Positions 1-7,563 of a stretch of 19,862 bases of DNA are shown here, piece after piece. Numbering within the stretch: the first letter of the stretch is position 1; every line of letters starts with the position of its first letter. The stretch spans positions 1 to 19,862 of the forward strand of contig CALJIC010000335.1 of NCBI GenBank assembly GCA_937974195.1, given 5' to 3'. The position numbers and the translations under genes were made by a program. The stretch is from an uncultured Roseiflexaceae bacterium. GTDB taxonomy: Bacteria; Chloroflexota; Chloroflexia; Chloroflexales; Roseiflexaceae. The notes under the pieces are model-generated. The model did no database searches. It had not been told where the DNA came from and worked only from the letters and a program-made list of their open reading frames with translations.

Positions 1-201
1 GCCACGGACGCTTCCTCCCGCCGGAAGATGTGAAGGACAGCTCGCCCGCCACGGATGCTTCCTCCCGCTGGGAGGTGTGGAGGGCGGCACGCCCGTCACG
101 GACGCTTCTTCCCGCCGGGAGGTGTGGAGGGCGGCACGCCCTCCACGGATGCTTCCTCCCGCCGGGAGGTGTGGAGGGCGGCACGCCCTCCACGGATGCT
201 T
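1..201. repeat. 47-bp tandem palindromic repeat array (four units plus a partial fifth)
   Basis: Units begin at 1, 48, 95 and 142, each 47 bp, and a fifth starts at 189 and diverges after about 13 bp. Units 2-4 are nearly identical; unit 1 is more diverged. Each period holds two hairpins: CCTCCC-gcc-GGGAGG (for example 155-169), and GTGGAGGGC-ggcac-GCCCTCCAC (124-132 with 138-146), which straddles the unit border. No convincing coding frame runs through it; short open frames here simply follow the repeat. The array touches the window edge, so it may continue upstream. The repeat and its period are read directly; its role is unknown. Confidence 0.9.
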
Positions 202-206
202 TTCCC

Positions 207-243
207 GGTCGCTCTGCGGCAGCGTAGCTGCTGCAGAGCGACC
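207..243. repeat. Long inverted repeat ending the repeat array
   Basis: A 17-bp stem (207-223 with 227-243) with a single mismatch and a 3-nt loop. The arm GGTCGCTCTGCGGCAGC follows directly on the last repeat unit. A related CCGCTCTGCGG hairpin is found next to the second copy of the element near 1973. It could act as a terminator for an upstream gene, but no T-run follows (the next bases are GAAAGAATAAAG), so it is more likely part of the repeat element. Confidence 0.8.
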
Positions 244-323
244 GAAAGAATAAAGAAGGAGACGAAGCCCCGCCAACCCTCTCCGAGCTGCGCGGAGACA
301 AAGCCGCCGCACAGCCCGCGCGA

Positions 324-352
324 TTGACGATTTTATCTTTCCGCCGTACGAT
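324..352 (+). promoter_or_regulatory. Promoter of the ricT-like gene
   Basis: TTGACG at 324-329 and TACGAT at 347-352 are separated by exactly 17 nt, matching a housekeeping sigma-70 type promoter (5/6 and 4/6 to consensus). It lies in a locally AT-richer stretch between the repeats and the gene. Transcription would start near 359, leaving a leader of roughly 74 nt before the ATG at 433. Confidence 0.6.
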
Positions 353-432
353 TGTCCGGTCACGCGTAGCGCGACCGAGTGCACAAGCCCACCAGCGGGG
401 ATCGGGACGCCCGCGGCACATCGCTAACTGCT

Positions 433-1704
433 ATGCCAACTGTGATCGGCATCCGCTTCAAAGACTCCGGCAAGACCTATTTCTTTGACCCCAATAACCT
501 CACGGATCTGAACCAGGGCGACCACGTGATCGTCGACACCGTCCGCGGGCCGGAGCTCGCCAAGGTGGCCTACCCCCCGCGCGAGGTCCCGCAGGAGGAG
601 ATCGTCGGCGAGCTGAAGCCGGTGCTGCGCCGCGCCGAGCCCGCCGACTTCGAGCGCATGCGCCTGCTCAACGCCCGCCACGACGAGGTGATGGCGCGCT
701 GCGCCGAGAAGATCCGCGAGCACGGGCTGCCGATGCGCCTCGTCAAGGCCGAGTACAGCTTCGACGGCTCGCGCCTGACGTTCTACTTCACCGCCGAGAA
801 GCGGGTGGACTTCCGCATGCTGGTGCGCGACCTGGCCCGCACCTTCCGCACCCGCATCGAGCTGCGCCAGATCGGCCCGCGCGATGAGGCCAAGCTGCTC
901 GGCGGCATCGGCCCGTGCGGCCGCCTGCTCTGCTGCGCCACCTTCCTGCCCGACTACGCCCGCGTCTCGATCAAGATGGCCAAGGACCAGGACCTGCCGC
1001 TCAACCCGACGAAGATCAGCGGGGTGTGCGGCCGCCTGCTCTGCTGCCTGTCCTACGAGCACGAGCAGTACGTGCAGATCAAGGGCTCGCTGCCGAAGAA
1101 GGGCACCTGGGTCCAGACCCCCGACGGCCCGGGCGAGGTGGTGTCGGTCAACGTGCTGAAGGAGACGGTGATGGTCGCGCTGGCGGGCAGCGGCATCCAC
1201 GAGGAGTTCTCGCCGTCCCAGCTCAGCGAGGCGACCGACCGGGTGGCCGCGCTGGCGCGCAGCCGCAACGAGGAGGGCATCACGCCCGCAGCGCGCGGCC
1301 TGCTGCGCGGCCTCGAGGACGAGCGCGGCGGGCGCGCGGGCCGGCGCCAGCAGAAGGGCGAGCGGCGCCTGCTGCGCGAGGAGATCGACAACCCGGACGT
1401 GCTGGATGCCCTGGCGCTGCTCGAAGAGGGCTTCGAGGACTATGAGCCGCCGGACACGCCTGCCGCGCCGCGGCCTCAGCCCGAGCGCCAGCAGCCGCCC
1501 CAGCTCAAGATGCCGCGCCCGGCGCCCGAGGGGCCGCCCCAGTCCCGGCAGCAGCGCCAGGGCGGCGGCCAGCAGCCCCGGCCGGAGCGCCCGGCACCGG
1601 CGGAGAGCGCGCCGCAGCAGCCGGAAGACCATGCCCAGCCCACCAGCCCGTCGCCCAGCTCGCCACGCCGAAGGCGCCGCCGCGGCCGCGATCGCGGTGG
1701 GTAA
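433..1704 (+). CDS. ricT: PSP1 domain protein, RicT (YaaT) family
   Basis: A 423-residue protein. The PSP1/RicT core spans about residues 1-265 and shows the two family cysteine motifs, CGRLLCC at 162-168 and CGRLLCC at 199-205, plus the typical FYFTAEKRVDFR segment near 117-128. In Bacillus, RicT joins RicA and RicF in an Fe-S complex that works with RNase Y in mRNA maturation; the cysteines here fit cluster binding, but no partner genes are in the window. The ATG at 433 is chosen because family homology starts there; an in-frame GTG at 379 would add 18 unrelated residues. No clear Shine-Dalgarno precedes either. Beyond about residue 290 the protein has a charged linker, then a Pro/Gln/Arg-rich, presumably disordered tail ending in an arginine run, much longer than in the roughly 275-residue Bacillus protein. 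Such a tail could bind RNA (inference). Confidence 0.9.
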   Translation: MPTVIGIRFKDSGKTYFFDPNNLTDLNQGDHVIVDTVRGPELAKVAYPPREVPQEEIVGELKPVLRRAEPADFERMRLLNARHDEVMARCAEKIREHGLPMRLVKAEYSFDGSRLTFYFTAEKRVDFRMLVRDLARTFRTRIELRQIGPRDEAKLLGGIGPCGRLLCCATFLPDYARVSIKMAKDQDLPLNPTKISGVCGRLLCCLSYEHEQYVQIKGSLPKKGTWVQTPDGPGEVVSVNVLKETVMVALAGSGIHEEFSPSQLSEATDRVAALARSRNEEGITPAARGLLRGLEDERGGRAGRRQQKGERRLLREEIDNPDVLDALALLEEGFEDYEPPDTPAAPRPQPERQQPPQLKMPRPAPEGPPQSRQQRQGGGQQPRPERPAPAESAPQQPEDHAQPTSPSPSSPRRRRRRGRDRGG

Positions 1705-2133
1705 GCTCGCCACGCCAGCACCGGGGCCGCGCCCCAGACGCCCGCCGGCAACCGCAGCCCCTCTCCGCCGGAACGTGGAGCGCCGGACTGCGCAGTCTCG
1801 GTGAGCCTCGCCCCGGGTCAGATTCAGGCCGAGCCGAAGTCAGCCTTGCAGTGCGCCGCTGTGATGCTGCCTCGCCGCGCCGCAGCAGCACAAGACAGGA
1901 GTTACGCGGTGAGCCTGCCCCGCACCCCTTGGGGTCAGGGAGACTTCACCTCCTCAAAAGCACTCTCTTCCGCCGCTCTGCGGACGCCTCACAGCCGCAG
2001 AGCGGTAGGTGTCCGTGGCGGGCCGCAGGCCCGCCAGACCTTCCGTAAGGGGCGGGCGGCACGACCGCGCAGCTCCTGCACATGAACGCCGCCAAGCGAC
2101 GTGAACCTTCTTAGTAGGAGACAGGCGGAGACC
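1705..2133. other. Non-coding gap with palindromes and a short duplicated segment
   Basis: No credible gene. It contains a 12-bp perfect palindrome GACTGCGCAGTC (1786-1797) and two similar segments starting GGTGAGCCT (near 1800 and 1909) that both run through a C-rich stretch to GGGTCAG. The composite repeat at 1973-2036 is listed separately. A ten-codon ATG frame at 2082-2114 ends just before the ribosome site of the next gene but has no ribosome site of its own. I see no convincing promoter for the downstream gene. Confidence 0.6.
1973..2036 (-). repeat. Second copy of the composite palindromic element, inverted
   Basis: Two perfect hairpins in tandem: CCGCTCTGCGG at 1973-1983 pairs with 1995-2005 (11 bp), and TGGCGGGCC at 2016-2024 pairs with 2028-2036 (9 bp, 3-nt loop). 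Read on the minus strand the order is a GC hairpin, then CACGGACRC-like spacer, then a CGCTCTGCGG hairpin. This is the same order as at 138-243 on the plus strand, and the preceding GGAAGGT also matches. It is therefore a diverged, inverted relative of the array at the start of the window. Confidence 0.7.
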
Positions 2134-3012
2134 ATGAACAACGTACGAGTCGGCTGCGGCCAGATCACCTGGGCCAGGAGCGTCCCCGAGGAGCAGGTGC
2201 TGGCCGAGATCGCCCAGGCGGGCTACGTGGGCGCCCCCGCCGGGCCGCGCCCGGGATCGACGGCTCAGGATACCCTCGCGCTCTACGGGCGGTTCGGGCT
2301 GCGCCCCGCCCCCGGCTACCTCGGCGCCGAGTTCTGGCGCGCCGATCGCCGCGACCAGATCCTCGACCAGGCGCGCCAGTACGCCCGCTTCATGCGCGAG
2401 GTCGGCTGCACCGAGCTGTACGTCGCGGCCGGCGGCTTCGACTTCGTCGCCCCCTCCGGCAAGACTCGCCGCGAGGTCTCCGGCCACGTGCGCCCCGAGG
2501 ACGGGCTGAGCGACACCGAGATGCGCACCTTCGCCGAGACGCTCAACCGCGTCGGCGAGATCACGCTGGCCGAGGGCGTGCGCAGCTGCTTCCACAACCA
2601 CGTCGGCACGGTGATCGAGACTCGCGACGAGATCGACCGGCTGCTGGCGCTGACCGACCCGGCGCTGGTGTTCCTCGGGCCGGACACCGGGCACCTGGCG
2701 TGGGCCGGGGCCGACCCGGTGGAGTTCTGCCGCGACTACGCCGGGCGCATCCTGACGATGCACCTGAAGGACATCGACGCCGCGGTGGCCGAGCGCGGCC
2801 GCGCCGAGGAGTGGGACTACGGCACCGCCCAGCGGCACGGGATCTGGACCGAGCTCGGGCAGGGGGCGATCGACTTCCCCGCCATCCTCGAGATCCTGCG
2901 CGGCGCCGGCTTCTCCGGCTGGCTGATCGTCGAGACCGATGTGACCCAGCTGCCGACCGCGCTCGAGAGCGCGCAGGTGAGCCGGGCCTACCTGCGATCG
3001 CTGGGGCTGTGA
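2134..3012 (+). CDS. IolE-like sugar isomerase/epimerase family TIM-barrel protein
   Basis: A 292-residue protein, the usual length for inosose dehydratase (IolE)-type members of the xylose isomerase-like TIM barrel. Motifs: HNHVGTVIET (154-163), LGPDTGH (181-187), HLKD (210-213), GQGAIDFPAIL (242-252) and GWLIVETD (262-269). E162, D184, H210 and E267 are the likely divalent metal ligands. Family members isomerise or dehydrate sugars and inositol derivatives in the cytoplasm; the substrate here cannot be told. The ATG at 2134 follows two purine-rich stretches, AGGAG at 2116-2120 and GGAG at 2127-2130, neither at ideal distance; the upstream GTG at 2101 lacks a site. The oxidoreductase gene follows on the same strand after 122 nt, a common pairing in cyclitol and rare-sugar catabolism. 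Confidence 0.8.
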   Translation: MNNVRVGCGQITWARSVPEEQVLAEIAQAGYVGAPAGPRPGSTAQDTLALYGRFGLRPAPGYLGAEFWRADRRDQILDQARQYARFMREVGCTELYVAAGGFDFVAPSGKTRREVSGHVRPEDGLSDTEMRTFAETLNRVGEITLAEGVRSCFHNHVGTVIETRDEIDRLLALTDPALVFLGPDTGHLAWAGADPVEFCRDYAGRILTMHLKDIDAAVAERGRAEEWDYGTAQRHGIWTELGQGAIDFPAILEILRGAGFSGWLIVETDVTQLPTALESAQVSRAYLRSLGL

Positions 3013-3050
3013 GGCGGCAGGCCCGCCCCGCACCTTCCCGAAAAACACCC

Positions 3051-3072
3051 GTGGAGGGCTACGGCCCTCCAC
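3051..3072. repeat. Single-hairpin relative of the palindromic repeat
   Basis: GTGGAGGGC (3051-3059) pairs with GCCCTCCAC (3064-3072) around a TACG loop, the same arms as the 47-bp units at the start of the window. The flanks also match in inverted orientation: on the minus strand GGGAAGGTGTGG precedes it and CGGGTGTTTTTC follows, compared with GGGAGGTGTGG and CGGATGCTTTTC in the array. It sits between two same-strand genes and could weaken read-through or protect mRNA ends. Confidence 0.75.
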
Positions 3073-3120
3073 ACCTTCCCAGGGCGGCGACGGCCGCGTC
3101 ACTCCAGCAGATGAGACATT

Positions 3121-3137
3121 AAAGGAGCACGCACTTG
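3121..3137 (+). promoter_or_regulatory. Strong ribosome binding site that fixes a TTG start
   Basis: AAAGGAG at 3121-3127 is followed after 7 nt by TTG at 3135-3137. No in-frame ATG or GTG lies closer, and the next in-frame ATG (residue 23) is inside the conserved nucleotide-binding region, so TTG is the start. Confidence 0.8.
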
Positions 3138-4178
3138 TACAGAGTAGGGATCATCGGCTGCGGCAAGCCCTGGCGCAGCGAGGGCGCCACCGGCTTCGGC
3201 ATGTCCCACGCGCACGCCGAGGGCTATAAGGCGTCGCCGGACTGCCGCATCGTCGCGCTCGCAGACATCAGCGAGGAGAACGCGCGGGCCTTCCAGGAGC
3301 GCCACGGCGGCGAGGCGATCTACACCGACTACCGGGAGATGCTCGCCAAGGAGCGCCTGGACATCGTCAGCATCAGCACCTGGCCGCACCTGCACGCGCC
3401 CATGGTCATCGCCAGCGCCGAGGCCGGCGTCAAGGCCATCCACTGCGAGAAGCCCATGGCGCTCACCTACGGCGACTCGCTGCGCATGGTCGAGGTCTGC
3501 GAGCGCCACGGCGTCCAGCTGACGTTCAACCACCAGCGGCGGTTCAACGCCCCCTTCCGCAAGGCCAGGGAGCTGCTCAGGGAAGGGGCGATCGGGCAGC
3601 TCGAGCGCATCGACGCCACCTGCGGCAACCTGTACGACTGGGGGACGCACTGGTTCGATATGCTGTTCTTCTTCAACGATGAGACGCCCGCGGAGTGGGT
3701 GATCGGGCAGATCGACCTGCGCGGCAGCCACCGGGTGTTCGGCGCGCCGATCGAGGGCCACGGGCTCAGCCACTTCAAGTTCCGCAACGGCGTCCACGGC
3801 GTGATGATGACCGGCCACGGCGCGCCGCACCCGCTGCTCATCAGCCTGACCGGGAGCGACGGCGTGATCGAGATCGGGCGGAGCAACGAGACGCCGCTGC
3901 GCATCTGGGGGCGCGGGCACAGCGGCTGGGAGCCGGTGGCGGTGGACGAGGGGCTGCACGGCTTCGACAGCGTCACGCGCGGCGTGCTCGACCTGGTGGA
4001 CGCGCTCAAGACCGGCCGCGAGCCGGAGCTTGCGGGCCGCCGCGCCCTGCGGGCCACCGAGCTGATCTTCGCCACCTACGAGTCCAGCCGGCGGCGCGCC
4101 CGCGTCGACCTGCCGCTCGACATCAGCGACTCGCCGCTGCAGGCCATGATCGACGAGGCGGGCATCCAGCTCAGCTAG
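3135..4178 (+). CDS. Gfo/Idh/MocA family NAD(P)-dependent oxidoreductase
   Basis: A 347-residue protein. The N-terminal Rossmann domain opens with VGIIGCG (residues 4-10), then a longer than usual loop (KPWRSEGATGFGMSHAHA, 11-28) before the helix; the family EKP motif is at 105-107. The C-terminal domain has NHQRRFNAPF (132-141) and DWGTHWFDML (168-177), where H172 is the probable catalytic histidine. These enzymes oxidise or reduce hydroxyls of sugars and inositols in the cytoplasm using NAD(P). The start is a TTG with a strong ribosome site. It follows the IolE-like gene with one palindromic element between them, so the two may share a transcript and act on the same sugar or cyclitol (inference). 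The substrate is unknown. Confidence 0.88.
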   Translation: MYRVGIIGCGKPWRSEGATGFGMSHAHAEGYKASPDCRIVALADISEENARAFQERHGGEAIYTDYREMLAKERLDIVSISTWPHLHAPMVIASAEAGVKAIHCEKPMALTYGDSLRMVEVCERHGVQLTFNHQRRFNAPFRKARELLREGAIGQLERIDATCGNLYDWGTHWFDMLFFFNDETPAEWVIGQIDLRGSHRVFGAPIEGHGLSHFKFRNGVHGVMMTGHGAPHPLLISLTGSDGVIEIGRSNETPLRIWGRGHSGWEPVAVDEGLHGFDSVTRGVLDLVDALKTGREPELAGRRALRATELIFATYESSRRRARVDLPLDISDSPLQAMIDEAGIQLS

Positions 4179-4211
4179 GGGGCGCTGGCCGCCTGCGAAG
4201 GTAGCGCCGCG

Positions 4212-4222
4212 TGTGCTAGAAT
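4212..4222 (+). promoter_or_regulatory. Extended -10 promoter of the aminotransferase gene
   Basis: TGTGCTAGAAT: hexamer TAGAAT at 4217-4222 preceded by TGC, an extended -10. No good -35 is seen at the proper distance. Transcription would begin near 4229, giving a leader of about 22 nt that carries AGAGG (4241-4245) before the ATG at 4251. The same 11-mer core recurs before other genes in this window. Confidence 0.6.
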
Positions 4223-4250
4223 AGGCGAAATCTTCCTGGCAGAGGTACCC

Positions 4251-5387
4251 ATGTTCGATCCAACCCCATACCGGCAGCTGTTCCCGATCTGCGAGCGGCT
4301 GGCGTTCTTCAACCACGCCGGCATTTCGCCGCTCAACACGCGCGCCGCGGCGGCCATGCGCGCCTTCATCGAGACCAGCACGAGCGAGTCGTCCAACGAC
4401 TACTTCCCGCAGGTGTTCCGCCAGCGCGCAGAGCTCTGCCAGAGCCTCGCTAACCTGATCAACGCCCGCTCGGCAGACGAGATCGTGCCGGTGCAGAACA
4501 CCGCCTACGGCATCAACTGCGCCGCGCTCAGCCTGCCGCTCAGGCCCGGCGACAACGTGCTGGTGATCGACGGCGACTACCCGGCCAACATCTACCCCTG
4601 GATGAACCTGGCGCACCGCGGCGTGCTCACGAAGTTCGTGCCGCAGCACCAGGGCGGCGTCGACCTGGACCTGCTCGTGTCGCGGATCGACCCGCGCACG
4701 CGCGTGATCGCCGTCAGCACGGTGATGTTCGCCACCGGCTTCCGCAACCCGATCGAGGAGATCGGGAGGATCTGCAAGGAGCGCGGCATCTACTTCGTGG
4801 TGGACGGCATCCAGTCGCTGGGCGCCTTCCCGCTCGACGTGCAGGCGGCCGGGATCGACATCCTCTCGTGCGGCTCGCAGAAGTGGCTGCTCGGCCCGAT
4901 CGGCGCCGGCTTCATGTACGTCCGCCAGGAGCTGCTGAGCGAGCTCGTCCCGGGCGCGTACGTCGGCACCTCGAGCGTGGTCGACGCGCAGAACTTCCTG
5001 GACTACAACTTCACGCTGCAGCCCAACGCCGGGCGCTTCGCGATCGGCAGCGACAACATCACCGGCTACATCGGCCTGGCGGAGAGCGTCGCGCTGATCC
5101 AGGAGGTCGGCCCGGCCACCATCGCCAGCCAGATCCTGTCGCTGGTGGACACGCTGATCGACGACCTGGGCGAGCGCGGCTACCGCTTCTCGGCCAGCAC
5201 CGCCCCCGAGCACCGCTCGGGGATCGTGATCGTCGAGGTGGATGACCCGGCAGCGGCCACCGCGCGGCTGAAGGAGGCCGGCATCGTCGTGATCCCGCGT
5301 GGCAAGGGGATCCGCATCGCGCCGCACTTCTACAACACGCGCGAGGAGATCCTGCGGGTCGGCGAGGCGCTGGATCGGGCCTTGTAA
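4251..5387 (+). CDS. Class V aminotransferase (PLP-dependent, fold type I)
   Basis: A 378-residue protein with the class V aminotransferase / cysteine desulfurase / isopenicillin N epimerase layout. It has FFNHAGISPL (19-28) at the substrate side, VVDGIQSLGAFPLD (183-196) with the PLP-contacting D185 and Q188, and SCGSQKWLLGPIG (206-218) with the PLP lysine K211. The C-terminal small domain ends in an IRIAPHFYNT segment typical of the epimerase-like branch. No catalytic cysteine loop of the IscS type is evident, so a desulfurase role is less likely. The exact reaction is unknown. The gene has its own promoter and ribosome site, so it is probably transcribed separately from the upstream pair. 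Confidence 0.85.
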   Translation: MFDPTPYRQLFPICERLAFFNHAGISPLNTRAAAAMRAFIETSTSESSNDYFPQVFRQRAELCQSLANLINARSADEIVPVQNTAYGINCAALSLPLRPGDNVLVIDGDYPANIYPWMNLAHRGVLTKFVPQHQGGVDLDLLVSRIDPRTRVIAVSTVMFATGFRNPIEEIGRICKERGIYFVVDGIQSLGAFPLDVQAAGIDILSCGSQKWLLGPIGAGFMYVRQELLSELVPGAYVGTSSVVDAQNFLDYNFTLQPNAGRFAIGSDNITGYIGLAESVALIQEVGPATIASQILSLVDTLIDDLGERGYRFSASTAPEHRSGIVIVEVDDPAAATARLKEAGIVVIPRGKGIRIAPHFYNTREEILRVGEALDRAL

Positions 5388-5500
5388 CCTTGGGAGCGGC
5401 AGAAGCGCCAGAGAGGCTGGCCGCAGTTGCGTCGCACCTCCTCGAACACTGCGAAGTGGCCGACAGGAGCAGTGAAGCATTGTGGCCCTCGGAGCCCACC

Positions 5501-7543
5501 GTGTCCGATACGGACGCCAATAATAATTCACAGACGCGCCTCGCCGTGCTGCTGGCGGAGCTCGAGGCGCTCCGCGCGACTTTCGCGGATATTACCGACG
5601 AGCTCGCGCTCCCCCGCCTGCTCGAGATCATCGTAGAGCGCGCCGCTCGCTCACTCAACGCCTCCGACGCGCACCTCATGCTGTTCGACGCCGACAGCCA
5701 GGAGCTGACGCTCGTCGCAACCTACAACACTCCCCGGGCGCCAGTCGGCATGCGCCAGCACATCAGCGTTGGGTTCCACGGCTTCATCGCGCGCACCCGC
5801 CAGCCGCTCGCGGTGCCCGACTACTTCAGTTGGGAGGGGCGCATCCGGGACGGCGACGGCACGCCGTACCCGGTGCTGGGCGTGCCGCTGCTGGCCGGCT
5901 CCGTGCTGGTCGGCACGCTCAGCATCGGCCGCCACGACGCGCGCGAGTTCACCGCCGAGGACGCGCGCCTGCTCGAGCTCTTCGCCCAGCAGACGACGGT
6001 CGCGATCCGCGGCGCCCGCCTGCTCGAGTCCGCCCGGCGGCGCGCCGAGGAGGCCGACACGCTGCGCCGCGCCAGCGCCGTCGTCGCCTCCACGCTGCAC
6101 GTCGACGAGGCGATCGACCGCATCCTGGAGCAGCTCGCGCTGGTGGTGCCCTACGACAGCGCCTCGGTGCAGCTGCGCCACGACGACGTCTCGGAGGTCG
6201 TCGGCGGGCGCGGCTTCCCCGAGGGCCTGCAGATCATCGGCATGCGCTTCCCGCTCGACGGCGAGCACCCCACGCGCGATGTGTACGCGCGCCGCAGCCC
6301 GCTGCGGCTCGACGACGCGCAGGCGGCCTACCCGATCTTCTCCCAGCCGCCGCACGACCGCATCCGCTCCTGGCTCGGCGCGCCCCTGATCTTCCAGGAT
6401 CGCATCATCGGCATGATCTCGCTGGACAGCACGCAGCCGCGGCGCTTCACCGCCGAGCACGAGCGCCTGCTCGCGGCGTTCGCCGTCCAGGTGGCGATCG
6501 CGCTCGAGAACGCGCGGCTCTACCAGGAGGCGGTGCGCGCCGCCGAGCGCACCCGCGTGCTGCACGAGGTCAGCCAGGCGATCGGCGCCTCGCTCAACCT
6601 GGAGCAGCTCTACACGACCATCCACCACGCCACGGAGCGCCTGATGCCCTGCCAGGCGTTCCTGATCGCGCTGCTGGACGAGGAGAATCAGGAGCTGGAG
6701 GACGTCTACCTGGTGGACCGGGACGGGCGCTGGCCGGGCGTGCGCTACTCGATCAAGCGCGGGATCTGCGGGTACGTGGTGCGGACGGGCCGCAACCTGT
6801 ACATCGAGGACCTGAACGAGCAGATCATGCGCGAGCTGGACACGTGGTACTTCGGCCGCACCGAGCGGACGGTCCGCTCGGTGCTCGCGGTGCCGCTGCG
6901 GGCCGGCGAGCGCGTGACCGGCGTGATCGCCGTGCAAGCCTACGACCCGCACGCCTACACCGAGACCGATATCGAGGTCTTCGAGCAGCTGGCCGCCAAC
7001 GCGGCGATCGCGCTCGAGAACGCGCGCCTGTTCGCCGAGACGCGCCGCCTGGCGATCACCGACTCGCTGCTCGGGGTGTACAACCGCCGCCACTTCTTCG
7101 AGCTGGCCCACGCCGAGATCGAGCGCGCCCGCCGCTACCACCACCCGCTCTCGGTGATCATGATCGACGTCGACGAGTTCAAGCGCATCAACGACACGCA
7201 CGGCCACCTGGCGGGCGACCAGGTGCTGCGGGCGATGGCGGCGCGCTGCAAGGCCGAGCTGCGCACGGTGGACGTGCTCGGGCGCTACGGGGGCGAGGAG
7301 CTGGTGGTGCTGCTCCCCGAGACCGATATGACGGGCGCGGTCGAGGCCGCGGAGCGGCTGCGGGCGGCGATCGCGTCCGAGCCGATCGTTGTCGACGGAA
7401 GCGCGATCTCCGTCACCGCTAGCTTCGGGGTCGCGAGCTGGAGCGCGGATCAGGACACCCGGCTGGAGGATGTCCTCGACCGCGCCGACCGCGCGCTCTA
7501 CGAGGCCAAGCGCTCCGGGCGCAACCGCGTCTGCGCGCTGTAG
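5501..7543 (+). CDS. Diguanylate cyclase with three GAF domains
   Basis: With the GTG start at 5501 (GGAG at 5491-5494, 6 nt away) the protein has 680 residues. The frame stays open back to a TTG at 5390, but that extension is unlike the family and has no ribosome site. Three GAF sensor domains lie at about 38-172, 203-340 and 370-510; GAF2 and GAF3 both end in the helix AIALENARL, encoded by a near-identical stretch of DNA. A GGDEF domain follows at about 518-680: signature GGEEL at 597-601, ITDSLLGVYNRRHF entry, MIDVDEFKRINDTHGH core, and the inhibitory RxxD site (R588-D591) five residues before the signature. It should make c-di-GMP from two GTP with product inhibition. There is no membrane segment or signal peptide, so it is cytosolic; the GAF ligands are unknown. 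Confidence 0.92.
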   Translation: MSDTDANNNSQTRLAVLLAELEALRATFADITDELALPRLLEIIVERAARSLNASDAHLMLFDADSQELTLVATYNTPRAPVGMRQHISVGFHGFIARTRQPLAVPDYFSWEGRIRDGDGTPYPVLGVPLLAGSVLVGTLSIGRHDAREFTAEDARLLELFAQQTTVAIRGARLLESARRRAEEADTLRRASAVVASTLHVDEAIDRILEQLALVVPYDSASVQLRHDDVSEVVGGRGFPEGLQIIGMRFPLDGEHPTRDVYARRSPLRLDDAQAAYPIFSQPPHDRIRSWLGAPLIFQDRIIGMISLDSTQPRRFTAEHERLLAAFAVQVAIALENARLYQEAVRAAERTRVLHEVSQAIGASLNLEQLYTTIHHATERLMPCQAFLIALLDEENQELEDVYLVDRDGRWPGVRYSIKRGICGYVVRTGRNLYIEDLNEQIMRELDTWYFGRTERTVRSVLAVPLRAGERVTGVIAVQAYDPHAYTETDIEVFEQLAANAAIALENARLFAETRRLAITDSLLGVYNRRHFFELAHAEIERARRYHHPLSVIMIDVDEFKRINDTHGHLAGDQVLRAMAARCKAELRTVDVLGRYGGEELVVLLPETDMTGAVEAAERLRAAIASEPIVVDGSAISVTASFGVASWSADQDTRLEDVLDRADRALYEAKRSGRNRVCAL

Positions 7544-7563
7544 GCCGCGCTGCGCGCCTACAG
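7538..7563. terminator. Candidate bidirectional terminator between convergent genes
   Basis: CTGTAGGC (7538-7545) pairs perfectly with GCCTACAG (7556-7563) around a 10-nt GC-rich loop. The arms contain the stop codons of both converging genes, which are only 14 nt apart. No T-run follows on either strand, so termination strength is doubtful. Confidence 0.4.

Noticed and set aside
1..201. CRISPR array
   Set aside because: The 47-bp units are direct tandem copies without variable spacers.
424..1713. 429-codon open frame on the minus strand across the RicT gene
   Set aside because: It is a shadow of G/C-ending codons in the real gene; its product is low-complexity Ala/Arg/Leu with no domain.
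2082..2114. Ten-codon ATG frame just before the IolE-like gene
   Set aside because: No ribosome site and no attenuator structure or repeated regulatory codons.
3099..5531. 810-codon minus-strand open frame
   Set aside because: It spans the oxidoreductase and aminotransferase antisense, has no ribosome site, and shows biased composition typical of antisense frames in GC-rich DNA.
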